Source of the DNA: a virus
Strand: one strand, 5' to 3'
Virus record (IMG/VR): IMGVR_UViG_3300042549_002778
Location: 1-62,167 of that record
Length of the DNA stretch: 62,167 bases
Under the pieces are notes generated by a model, which was given only the letters and a program-made list of their open reading frames with translations, was not told the DNA's origin and made no database searches. Below are positions 45,360-51,302 of the stretch, piece by piece. The translations under genes and the position numbers were made by a program. How positions within the stretch are numbered: position 1 is the first letter of the stretch; the number at the start of each line of letters is the position of its first letter.

Positions 45360-46690
45360 ACTATTACAATGAGTTTGACCCGTATGCCGCTGAATGGCTA
45401 AGGAATTTGATAAAGGCGGGACACATACCGAATGGAGAGGTTGATGTCCGATCAATTGTTGATGTTCAGCCTGATGACCTTAGAGGATTCACCCAATGCC
45501 ACTTCTTTGCAGGAATTGCAGGATGGTCGCACGCGCTCCGATTGGCAGGATGGGATGACGAAAGAGAAATCTGGACGGGTTCGTGCCCCTGCCAACCATT
45601 TAGCGTCGCCGGCAAGGGAAAAGGAACCGCCGACGAGCGGCATCTATGGCCTCACTTTCACAGACTTATTGCCGCCCGCAGACCAAAGGTCGTTGTTGGC
45701 GAACAGGTTAGTGGCAAGGCTGGCTATGGTTGGCTCGACGGAGTCCGACTTGACCTGGAAGGTGAAGGATACGCCTGCGAAGGATTTGATATTCCGGCTT
45801 GCGCCGTCAACGCGCCGCACATCCGGCAGCGATTGTATTGGGTGGCGCACGCCAGCAACTTCAGAACCCGGAGTTTCGCTGGACAGGCTTCGGACAGTGG
45901 ACGGGGAGCCGTGGACATTGGGACAGAGAGCCTACGACATGCAGACGGGACGCGTGGCTCAGGTTGGGCTGACGCACGAAATACTGGCAACATGGTCAAC
46001 CCCGACCGTGCAGGACAGCTCGAACAACGCCGGGCCTTCCCAATATCGCAGGAACAGTCAGGCGCTGAACGTGCAGGCAGCGGGGGGTCGTCCGGCGGGC
46101 AGGGCTTGGGACGAGATTCAGGCGGCAGCGACATGGCCCACCCCGACAGCCAACGACCACAAGGGTTCCGGCCCGACAGTGATACGTCAGGACGGCGTGG
46201 ACAGGACATTTCAGCGTCTGGACTATGCGGTAGAGCAGGGGATGGCGACATGGCCGACACCGGACACAGGACGGGACGAGACTGTGGAGAGCTTCGACGC
46301 CAGAGTGCAACGCATGAAGATGCGACACCCAAAAAAATCAGGGATGGGGTCGAATGGTCCGCTTCATATAGTGGCGCAGAGGATGACATGGCCGACGCCA
46401 CAGGCGAACAAGAACACCAAGAACAGCAAAGACCCCCAGCGGATGAAGGAGAATGGCGTCCAGACGGCGTTGGCGGATGCGGCATGGATTACAGACAAGC
46501 CGGCCCATGGGACGACGCCGAATGGCTCACAGGAGCCGACGGAAAAACGCGGCGCGCTAAACCCGGAGTTCGTCTCCTGGCTCATGGGGTTCCCGCCAGA
46601 GTGGGACGCCTGCGCGCCTACGGCAACGCCATCGTCCCGCCGCTCGCGGCAGAAGTCATAAAATCTTTCATGGGGACCGCAAATGGCTAG
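45356..46690 (+). CDS. DNA cytosine-5 methyltransferase
   Basis: A 444-residue C5 methyltransferase. Motif I-like FFAGIAGWSHALRLAG, catalytic motif IV TGSCPCQPFS, motif VI region VVGEQV (usual ENV), motif VIII HIRQRLYWV and motif X RLRAYGNAIVPPLAAEVI are in order. Between VIII and X is an unusually long hydrophilic region (about 190-375) in which MAHPDS, MADTGH and MADATG-type units recur. That region is also read in another frame as the gene at 45444-46661. The enzyme probably protects phage DNA. Start overlaps the helicase stop. Confidence 0.85.
   Translation: MNYYNEFDPYAAEWLRNLIKAGHIPNGEVDVRSIVDVQPDDLRGFTQCHFFAGIAGWSHALRLAGWDDEREIWTGSCPCQPFSVAGKGKGTADERHLWPHFHRLIAARRPKVVVGEQVSGKAGYGWLDGVRLDLEGEGYACEGFDIPACAVNAPHIRQRLYWVAHASNFRTRSFAGQASDSGRGAVDIGTESLRHADGTRGSGWADARNTGNMVNPDRAGQLEQRRAFPISQEQSGAERAGSGGSSGGQGLGRDSGGSDMAHPDSQRPQGFRPDSDTSGRRGQDISASGLCGRAGDGDMADTGHRTGRDCGELRRQSATHEDATPKKIRDGVEWSASYSGAEDDMADATGEQEHQEQQRPPADEGEWRPDGVGGCGMDYRQAGPWDDAEWLTGADGKTRRAKPGVRLLAHGVPARVGRLRAYGNAIVPPLAAEVIKSFMGTANG
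45444..46661 (+). CDS. protein nested in the methyltransferase gene (WPTP-repeat family)
   Basis: A 405-residue ORF lying wholly inside the cytosine methyltransferase gene in the +1 frame. Its ATG at 45444 has GAATGGAG six bases upstream, the same context used by other early genes. Key parts are MVGSTESDLTWKVKDTPAKD, TRRTSGSDCIGWRTP, four TWPTP-type repeats (TWSTPT, TWPTPTANDHKG, TWPTPDTGRDE, TWPTPQANKN) and LNPEFVSWLMGFPPEWD. I recognise this pattern from phage proteins linked to cytosine methyltransferases; the function is unknown. Both frames appear to be protein-coding. Confidence 0.75.
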   Translation: MSDQLLMFSLMTLEDSPNATSLQELQDGRTRSDWQDGMTKEKSGRVRAPANHLASPAREKEPPTSGIYGLTFTDLLPPADQRSLLANRLVARLAMVGSTESDLTWKVKDTPAKDLIFRLAPSTRRTSGSDCIGWRTPATSEPGVSLDRLRTVDGEPWTLGQRAYDMQTGRVAQVGLTHEILATWSTPTVQDSSNNAGPSQYRRNSQALNVQAAGGRPAGRAWDEIQAAATWPTPTANDHKGSGPTVIRQDGVDRTFQRLDYAVEQGMATWPTPDTGRDETVESFDARVQRMKMRHPKKSGMGSNGPLHIVAQRMTWPTPQANKNTKNSKDPQRMKENGVQTALADAAWITDKPAHGTTPNGSQEPTEKRGALNPEFVSWLMGFPPEWDACAPTATPSSRRSRQKS

Positions 46691-47213
46691 GGCTGGCAGA
46701 AAGCGCAAGGTTGGTGAGAGATACCCCGCTGGCCAGATACGCCCGCAGGATGATGGCCCATCGCCGGCTATTGTGAAGCGTCTCCGCAGTGCTGCGATTT
46801 TGGGCATGGCTGATCCACATTGGGGATCTGTCGCTGGCCTTTGGTATTTGCAGAAGGTGATAGACGATTCAGAGTATGAAGCGGCCAAGCGGTTCGGGGA
46901 TCTGCACGCGCAATATATTGGCGTGATCGGTGGCCCTAGACCGCCCAAAACATCAACTGGCGAGCGGATGAGCAAGTCCCAGAATGTGGATGTAGACACG
47001 CATCAGGGCGATCTGGAAGCCCAGCGGCATATAGCCGTGATGACCAAATACAATGATGTCCATACGTCCCTGTTGATGCTCAATCCTCTGACGGAGGCGG
47101 AACTGATAAGGTTCTGCGCCATGCCGGGAGAGACGCCAACCGGGCATGAGGGAATTATCAGAATCCGTGCTGGATTGCGGGCTTTGGCTGATTTGTGGAA
47201 GATCAGCAAATAA
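46683..47213 (+). CDS. conserved phage hypothetical protein
   Basis: A 176-residue protein with a basic N-terminus (ARAGRKRKVGERYPAGQIRP), then helices (IVKRLRSAAILGMADPHWGS, GLWYLQKVIDDSEYEAAKRF) and a C-terminal helical part ending GLRALADLWKISK. Proteins of this plan are common in alphaproteobacterial phages without known function, as far as I recall. It is the last gene of the rightward operon and overlaps the methyltransferase by eight bases. Terminators follow. Confidence 0.6.
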   Translation: MARAGRKRKVGERYPAGQIRPQDDGPSPAIVKRLRSAAILGMADPHWGSVAGLWYLQKVIDDSEYEAAKRFGDLHAQYIGVIGGPRPPKTSTGERMSKSQNVDVDTHQGDLEAQRHIAVMTKYNDVHTSLLMLNPLTEAELIRFCAMPGETPTGHEGIIRIRAGLRALADLWKISK

Positions 47214-47236
47214 AAAAATGCCCCGCGTCCGGGGCA
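47208..47236 (-). terminator. leftward Rho-independent terminator
   Basis: On the minus strand TGCCCCG and CGGGGCA form a perfect 7-bp stem around GACG, followed by TTTTTTTATTT. It lies just beyond the last codon of 46683-47213 and would stop leftward transcripts from the 48019-47418 cassette before they oppose the methyltransferase operon. Confidence 0.8.
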
Positions 47237-47341
47237 GTCTCAGGGAGGAAACTTAAAATACTTTCAAAAACCAATCTCGTCAATCTTGATTTATGATTTA
47301 AGTGAATGTAAAAAGATGAAGAACCATTCGGTTCTCCTTTT
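47237..47341 (+). terminator. rightward hairpin AGAACC/GGTTCT with U-tract
   Basis: AGAACC (47320-47325) and GGTTCT (47330-47335) form a 6-bp stem with an ATTC loop, followed by CCTTTT. It sits in the gene-free interval after 47213. It is weaker than the next hairpin at 47378 and may act as a first stop for rightward transcripts. The rest of this interval (47237-47319) is AT-rich and shows no gene. Confidence 0.5.
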
Positions 47342-47377
47342 CAAACTTTCTTCGGGCAGGCCCCTGTCCTGAAGAGC

Positions 47378-47418
47378 GCCCCGCCAGCGTAGCTCCATTC
47401 CGCTGGTGGGGCCTTTTT
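47378..47418 (+). terminator. strong rightward terminator
   Basis: GCCCCGCCAGCG (47378-47389) and CGCTGGTGGGGC (47401-47412) form a 12-bp stem with one G-U pair, followed by CTTTTT. It terminates the 40382-47213 operon. Its T-run abuts the stop codon of the convergent gene at 47418. Together with the leftward terminator at 47208-47236 it makes a compact convergent terminator cluster. Confidence 0.82.
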
Positions 47419-47621
47419 CATTTACGATATTTTTCGTATACAGCTTTCGCCTTGGCAAAGTGACCAAGGGTCTCAGACTCAATATCAGCCTCCGCAAACG
47501 GCTTGATTGCATCCAGCAGTTCATCAAACTTAATCTCTAGCTTGGCTATTTGCCAACGTAGTTCTGTTTCTGCCGGGTTGTTTTTCTTGACGCTGGTCAC
47601 GTCATAGATCGTCCGTTTCAT
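47418..47621 (-). CDS. small hypothetical protein
   Basis: A 67-residue, charged helical protein (ELRWQIAKLEIKFDELLDAI, then ETLGHFAKAKAVYEKYR), probably a coiled coil. It is the last of three small leftward genes. The ribosome-binding site is weak. No family recognised; such small early proteins often bind host targets. Confidence 0.55.
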   Translation of the reverse strand: MKRTIYDVTSVKKNNPAETELRWQIAKLEIKFDELLDAIKPFAEADIESETLGHFAKAKAVYEKYRK

Positions 47622-47628
47622 GTTTTGG

Positions 47629-47829
47629 CTACTCTTGAATAGTCTGCTGGTTTTTCAAAAAGCGTATTTTTTTATGGAGCAATTCAATCGTCTCTTTCTG
47701 TTGGCGCAAACCCATAGCCGCGCCAAGCATAAGAGCTTGAGCTAGTTCGAGCTTATATTCCTGATCGACTTTATATGTTTCAAGCTGCTTGATCAGGGCT
47801 GGGATTTCAATTTTTGGATCATTCGTCAT
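47629..47829 (-). CDS. small coiled-coil protein
   Basis: A 66-residue protein, acidic at the N-terminus and helical throughout (IPALIKQLETYKVDQEYKLE, GLRQQKETIELLHKKIRFLK). A coiled coil is likely. Its ATG overlaps the end of the upstream gene by 11 bases. Unknown function. Confidence 0.55.
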   Translation of the reverse strand: MTNDPKIEIPALIKQLETYKVDQEYKLELAQALMLGAAMGLRQQKETIELLHKKIRFLKNQQTIQE

Positions 47830-48019
47830 CGGTATCGTCAGAAGGTTTGCCGTTTTTCAGAGCATCAACAATCCGCTCTGTCTGTTCATCAAGGCTTTCA
47901 AAGCCATTTGCCTGTCCGTAGATGTCTCGCAGGCCGGACAATTCATCGCGGATAAACATGAGTTCCGCACCGATATCTTTCAGGGCATCAAGTAAGGCTT
48001 CAAACTGATTATCATTCAT
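47819..48019 (-). CDS. small acidic protein, first of leftward cassette
   Basis: A 66-residue acidic helical protein (NQFEALLDALKDIGAELMFI, RDELSGLRDIYGQANGFESL). ATG 48019 is chosen for GAATGGAG seven bases upstream; the longer frame from 48121 would begin inside the promoter. It is expressed from the promoter at 48120-48147. Unknown function. Confidence 0.6.
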   Translation of the reverse strand: MNDNQFEALLDALKDIGAELMFIRDELSGLRDIYGQANGFESLDEQTERIVDALKNGKPSDDTDDE

Positions 48020-48119
48020 GTTCTTTCTCCATTCCGGGTTCCCCGGCGCTACGCTACCAACGCTGTCGGCATTCCGGTTTTTAGCCCGCGCGAGCCTCAA
48101 CCTTCTCAGGGAATGCGTC

Positions 48120-48147
48120 AAGATACTTTTTTTTGAAAATTTGTCAA
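48120..48147 (-). promoter_or_regulatory. leftward promoter of the small cassette
   Basis: On the minus strand TTGACA (48142-48147) is followed after 16 bases of A-rich spacer by TATCTT (48120-48125). It faces the genes at 48019-47418. A rightward promoter for 48210 probably lies nearby (TTGATT at 48156 with TAAGAT at 48178 is one candidate), making a second divergent control region. Confidence 0.6.
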
Positions 48148-48166
48148 ATTTCTGTTGATTTGTATT

Positions 48167-48179
48167 CTACAAAATGTAA
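48167..48179 (+). promoter_or_regulatory. operator-like palindrome CTACAAAATGTAA
   Basis: The core ACAAAATGT (48169-48177) matches the centre of the TGACAAAATGTCA palindromes at 36085 and 40347, with flanks changed to CT and AA. It lies between the leftward promoter and the first rightward gene at 48210. It may be a weaker site for the same regulator, an inference from similarity only. Confidence 0.35.
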
Positions 48180-48209
48180 GATAGCTATATTGACGAATGG
48201 AGCAGTCAA

Positions 48210-48362
48210 ATGATCAAGGTTCGCAAAAACGCAAAAGTGAAGATTTGGAATGTCTATGCCTCGAATGGAGAAAGCCTTGGGCAGTATTCCTTCTACGTTG
48301 CTGAAGTGAAGGCTTACTTCCCCGGCTGCACAATTCAAAAGCAGAACGTCTATCTTCCGTAA
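48210..48362 (+). CDS. small basic protein upstream of ribozyme
   Basis: A 50-residue ORF with GAATGGAG seven bases before its ATG. The sequence (IKVRKNAKVKIWNVYASNGE, SFYVAEVKAYFPGCTIQKQN) suggests a small beta-alpha domain. Its stop codon TAA (48360-48362) shares its last base with the first base of the hammerhead ribozyme, so cleavage would leave the coding part intact. It is the first gene of the long rightward block. Unknown function. Confidence 0.6.
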   Translation: MIKVRKNAKVKIWNVYASNGESLGQYSFYVAEVKAYFPGCTIQKQNVYLP

Positions 48363-48413
48363 GTCGAAACGGGCTTCAGCCCGTCTGTCGGTAAGGCCGG
48401 CACTGATGAGACT
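48362..48413 (+). ncRNA. type II hammerhead ribozyme
   Basis: All core parts of a hammerhead are present. Stem II is open: AGTC (48362-48365) pairs with GACT (48410-48413). GAA (48366-48368) leads into stem III, ACGGGC (48369-48374)/GCCCGT (48379-48384), loop TTCA. The cleavage residue is C48385, in the GTC context. Stem I is TGTCGG (48386-48391)/CCGGCA (48397-48402), loop TAAGG. The invariant CTGATGA is 48403-48409. Cleavage after 48385 would split the mRNA between the genes at 48210 and 48436. Every invariant nucleotide matches. Confidence 0.88.
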
Positions 48414-48435
48414 AAGCAACCAAGGAGATTATGAA

Positions 48436-48771
48436 ATGAAAACATTCACGATTCAGACTGCTCACTCGACCAAGAAATCGGCCGAAGCTTCTATCGTTAT
48501 GGGATACGCCGACGGAACCTACGCGCCGGACTTCCCGCCCTACATCGTTTGTGATGGTGAAGGCAACTTTCTGGTTGTGACTGCCGTCGTAAATTACCGT
48601 AACAGTCTAATCTATTACGACGCTGACACCTATCGTTATTGGTGGGAAGACGCCGTTACGGGAGTCGTCGGTGGCGAAAATTTCGACACGTTCGAGGAAG
48701 CGAAAGCAGACATTCGGGGTGATGGCCAGCAACGCGAAAAATTTAATCGCGGGCCGTATGCTTATCTGTAA
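48436..48771 (+). CDS. hypothetical protein between ribozyme copies
   Basis: A 111-residue acidic protein rich in Tyr (ADGTYAPDFPPYIVCDGEGN, NSLIYYDADTYRYWWEDAVT). ATG 48436 is chosen for AAGGAG upstream; the in-frame ATG at 48406 would lie in the ribozyme core. It is bracketed by the intact hammerhead and a decayed copy, so this gene and its leader may have been duplicated or moved as a unit. Function unknown. Confidence 0.6.
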   Translation: MKTFTIQTAHSTKKSAEASIVMGYADGTYAPDFPPYIVCDGEGNFLVVTAVVNYRNSLIYYDADTYRYWWEDAVTGVVGGENFDTFEEAKADIRGDGQQREKFNRGPYAYL

Positions 48772-48825
48772 GGACGAAACGGGACGCTAGTCCCGCCCGC
48801 CGGTAAAGCCGGTATTGATGAGACT
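48772..48825 (+). ncRNA. degenerate hammerhead-like element
   Basis: This leader aligns throughout with the ribozyme at 48362-48413: GACGAAACGGG start, stem III CGGGAC/GTCCCG (48780-48785/48790-48795), stem I with a TAAAG loop (48804-48808), then TTGATGAGACT. Key changes are invariant C3 to T (48815), the T before the cleavage site to C (48796), and A-A mismatch in stem II. It is therefore probably inactive, or retained as a structured leader of the gene at 48841. Confidence 0.7.
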
Positions 48826-48840
48826 GAATGGAGAGCAGTT

Positions 48841-49107
48841 ATGAAATCTGAGCTTGCTGATCTTTATGCTGCGGCTAAAATTGAGGTTGAGGCTGCACAG
48901 GCTGCGTTGGACGCAATCAAGGCGCAGATCATTGCGACCGGATGCGATGTCATTGAGGGCGATGACTTTCGCGTGAATGTCGGACTTCAGGAGAGAACAA
49001 CAATATCCGCGAAAGAGGCGGAAAAGGTTTTGCCGACTGATCTGTATCAGTCGCTGGCAAAGACCACGATGTTTCCGGCTGTCAGATATAAAGCAATACG
49101 AGCGTAA
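48841..49107 (+). CDS. hypothetical coiled-coil protein
   Basis: An 88-residue protein with an N-terminal helix (ADLYAAAKIEVEAAQAALDA) and a beta-rich end (DVIEGDDFRVNVGLQERTTI, KTTMFPAVRYKAIR). GAATGGAG lies seven bases upstream of the ATG. Similar short proteins occur near phage replication genes, as far as I recall; the function is unknown. It precedes the deaminase-like gene. Confidence 0.58.
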   Translation: MKSELADLYAAAKIEVEAAQAALDAIKAQIIATGCDVIEGDDFRVNVGLQERTTISAKEAEKVLPTDLYQSLAKTTMFPAVRYKAIRA

Positions 49108-49120
49108 AGGAGAATCTGAT

Positions 49121-49603
49121 ATGATATTGCCTGCCCAGAGAATACGGTTCTTGTGTTCTGGCGCATTTGGTCAGAGGCCAATGATGCATCCATTCCATGA
49201 GCGCACTGTTGCCAATGGGATGACATTTGGCCTTGGCCCCGCTGGCTATGATGTCAGAATCAAACAGAGCCTGATGTTGGAGTGTGGTGATTTTGTTCTG
49301 GCGTCTACTGTTGAGCGGTTCGCCATGCCAAACGACGTGCTGGCCAAGGTTGCCGATAAATCGACGTGGGCGAGGCGCGGTCTGGCAGTGCAAAATACCA
49401 TTATCGAGCCCGGTTGGAGCGGATGGTTGACATTAGAGCTTACAAACCATGGAAAGACCCCGATCAAGATAGAGGCTGGCTCTCCGATCGCGCAGATCAT
49501 CTTTCACCAACTGCTGGAGCCGACGGAGACTCCGTATCGGGGGAAATACGATCATCAGGCCGATCAGCCGGTCGGGGCAATTATGGAGGCAGAAAATGAT
49601 TAA
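49121..49603 (+). CDS. dCTP deaminase/dUTPase-family protein
   Basis: A 160-residue protein from ATG 49121 (AAAGGAG upstream). GLGPAGYDVRI, then VADKSTWARRGLAVQNTIIE, PGWSGWLTLELTNHG and AGSPIAQIIFHQL match dCTP deaminase motifs: Arg-rich nucleotide loop, a PGW-G-LTLE strand. The Glu in LTLELTN matches the catalytic Glu. It would turn dCTP into dUTP to feed dTTP synthesis, or control dUTP. No thymidylate synthase was found nearby. Confidence 0.85.
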   Translation: MILPAQRIRFLCSGAFGQRPMMHPFHERTVANGMTFGLGPAGYDVRIKQSLMLECGDFVLASTVERFAMPNDVLAKVADKSTWARRGLAVQNTIIEPGWSGWLTLELTNHGKTPIKIEAGSPIAQIIFHQLLEPTETPYRGKYDHQADQPVGAIMEAEND

Positions 49604-49694
49604 AGCAGCCTTGGCCGTGTTCCTGCTTGTCGGCATTTACGTGATGTTTTGGGCATGGGTTAATAAAGATAATGGCGATGGGGGCGTGGGATGA
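49596..49694 (+). CDS. very small membrane peptide
   Basis: A 32-residue ORF overlapping the deaminase stop and the next ATG (ATGA). One transmembrane helix (ALAVFLLVGIYVMFWAWV) with a Lys before it and an acidic-Gly tail. GGAGGCAGAAA precedes the ATG. Tight overlaps on both sides support translation. Function unknown. Confidence 0.5.
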   Translation: MIKAALAVFLLVGIYVMFWAWVNKDNGDGGVG

Positions 49695-49942
49695 CTGACT
49701 ACAGCGAACTGGTGAAGCAGCTTAGGCAGGCGACACATGGTTTCGTGCATCACGAAGCCGCTGATGCACTCGAAGCGCAGGCGAGAGATATTGCGGTTCT
49801 GAGGGCGGTGCTGACAGATTGTGCTGACGCGTTAGAGTCATGGGTAGACTATCTGTATGCGAAAGGCAGCGTACCATACGAGAGAGACCTTGCGGCAGTT
49901 GACGCCGCCCGCGCCGCGCTGAAGGGAGAGAAGAATGGCTGA
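49691..49942 (+). CDS. small helical early protein
   Basis: An 83-residue helical protein (ELVKQLRQATHGFVHHEAAD, LEAQARDIAVLRAVLTDCAD). The arrangement of an N-terminal LR-rich helix, AADALE and coiled coil is common in phage early proteins of the Ead/Ea22 kind, but no firm family is claimed. It overlaps genes on both sides. Confidence 0.55.
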   Translation: MTDYSELVKQLRQATHGFVHHEAADALEAQARDIAVLRAVLTDCADALESWVDYLYAKGSVPYERDLAAVDAARAALKGEKNG

Positions 49943-50150
49943 ATCCTCTGAAAATAGGAAATTACGATACAAATTAATGAAAAAACGGATGGCTGAAGAT
50001 CCTGAATATGCGGCCAATGTTAGAGAAAAACAAAGGTTGGCGGACATTCGTTGTCAGGCAAAGAAAAAGCAGGCTGAGGATCAGGCCAACAAATTAAAGA
50101 GGGGCAAACCCGGTAGGCTGGTAGCTATGTGCGGCTGGCTTGGGTTTTGA
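49935..50150 (+). CDS. small basic hypothetical protein
   Basis: A 71-residue, very basic helical protein (SENRKLRYKLMKKRMAEDPE, REKQRLADIRCQAKKKQAED) followed by a short hydrophobic end (GRLVAMCGWLGF). GGGAGAG precedes the ATG. It may bind nucleic acid. No family is recognised. Confidence 0.5.
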   Translation: MAESSENRKLRYKLMKKRMAEDPEYAANVREKQRLADIRCQAKKKQAEDQANKLKRGKPGRLVAMCGWLGF

Positions 50151-50171
50151 CACAGGCTGAATGGAGCGGAC

Positions 50172-50927
50172 ATGACGAAGGATTATCTTGTTGAAATAAA
50201 AGTAAAAAACAATCTTTTGTATAAAAAGATCAAGGATGCTGGTTATGTCAACATGGTTGATTTTGCCAAGAAAAATAGCCTGTGTTATCAGACGCTTATG
50301 AGTTATCTTAATTTTTATCGCGCCCCGATTGACGCAAAAACTGGCAATTGGAAAAGAACATTCTTGTTAATATCGGATGCTCTTCGCTGTATGCCGGGAG
50401 ACATTTGCCCGCCGCAACATCTTAATAATGTCCTGAAGATCAATAAGGCCAAGATGGAAGCTGGTGCAGAAGAGATAGCCGGATATATTACTGGTAATGC
50501 AGACACGGCTAATCTTGCATTGAATCACATAATCCAGCGGGAGAATGATGCTCTGATACAGGACGCCATCGCCAAGCTAACTGACAGGGAGCAAGATGTT
50601 ATCCGACGCAGATACGGATTTGATGGCGATCTGCAAACATATGATGAAATTGGAAAATCGTATGGAGTCACCAAAGAGCGGATAAGGCAAATTGAAGCCA
50701 AGGCTTTGCGGAGAATGAGGGGCCTCTCGATTACCAAGGAAATCGGCAAGATTGCTGACGAGATGGGCTTACGTCACGGTTACACCCCGCCCCGGCATTA
50801 TATCCCCGAATGGAAGGTCAAAGAGGCTGCTAAAAAGCCGGTAAGGGAAGAGCAGAAGCCAAAGACCCCTGATCGAAAGAGCAATTTTGTGTTATTGGAT
50901 GAGGATAATCCCTTCCTGAACCATTGA
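50172..50927 (+). CDS. sigma70 region 4-containing regulator
   Basis: A 251-residue protein with GAATGGAG five bases before its ATG. The N-terminal 75 residues (MVDFAKKNSLCYQTLMSYLN) look like a non-canonical HTH. Residues about 135-185 (LTDREQDVIRRRYGFDG, YDEIGKSYGVTKERIRQIEA) are a clear sigma70 region 4 that contacts the -35 element. Region 2, which binds core polymerase and the -10 box, is absent. It might therefore appropriate host sigma or act as a phage late activator. The C-terminus is basic and Pro-rich. Confidence 0.75.
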   Translation: MTKDYLVEIKVKNNLLYKKIKDAGYVNMVDFAKKNSLCYQTLMSYLNFYRAPIDAKTGNWKRTFLLISDALRCMPGDICPPQHLNNVLKINKAKMEAGAEEIAGYITGNADTANLALNHIIQRENDALIQDAIAKLTDREQDVIRRRYGFDGDLQTYDEIGKSYGVTKERIRQIEAKALRRMRGLSITKEIGKIADEMGLRHGYTPPRHYIPEWKVKEAAKKPVREEQKPKTPDRKSNFVLLDEDNPFLNH

Positions 50928-50938
50928 CGGATTCCTAA

Positions 50939-51211
50939 ATGACTGATATAAAAAGCATATTGGCTGAAAGAGGCAAAACCCACGGCGATTATGCTCGCCA
51001 TGCCGCGACAACGCAGTGCCTAAAATCAGTTATGCGCAATACCCAGAATTGGGGAGACCTGAATCCTTCTCAGGTAGAGGCTCTGGAGATGATCGCCCAT
51101 AAGATCGGTCGCATCCTGAACGGAGATCCCAGCCACATAGACCATTGGGACGATATCTCCGGTTATGCCACATTGGTTGCCGATCAGTTGAGGAAGCATC
51201 AAACAAGCTAA
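50939..51211 (+). CDS. DUF6378-like phage protein
   Basis: A 90-residue protein: ILAERGKTHGDYARHAATTQ, LKSVMRNTQNWGDLNPSQVE, LEMIAHKIGRILNGDP, DHWDDISGYATLVAD. This ER-x-x-THGDY and DHWDDI-x-GYA pattern is shared by a widespread phage family with MazG-like helical character; a nucleotide-hydrolase role is suspected but not known. It lies between regulator and terminase genes. Confidence 0.7.
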   Translation: MTDIKSILAERGKTHGDYARHAATTQCLKSVMRNTQNWGDLNPSQVEALEMIAHKIGRILNGDPSHIDHWDDISGYATLVADQLRKHQTS

Positions 51212-51302
51212 AGCATGGCCATGAATGGGGGGCTAGTAAACATCCCTGAAACAGTGTATTTAGGTAATTAATGTTGACATACTAACAGAAGATCATCATC
51301 CA

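Noticed and set aside
48406-48435. Upstream ATG extending the gene at 48436
   Set aside because: This start lies inside the CTGATGA core of the ribozyme and has no Shine-Dalgarno; the ATG at 48436 has AAGGAG.
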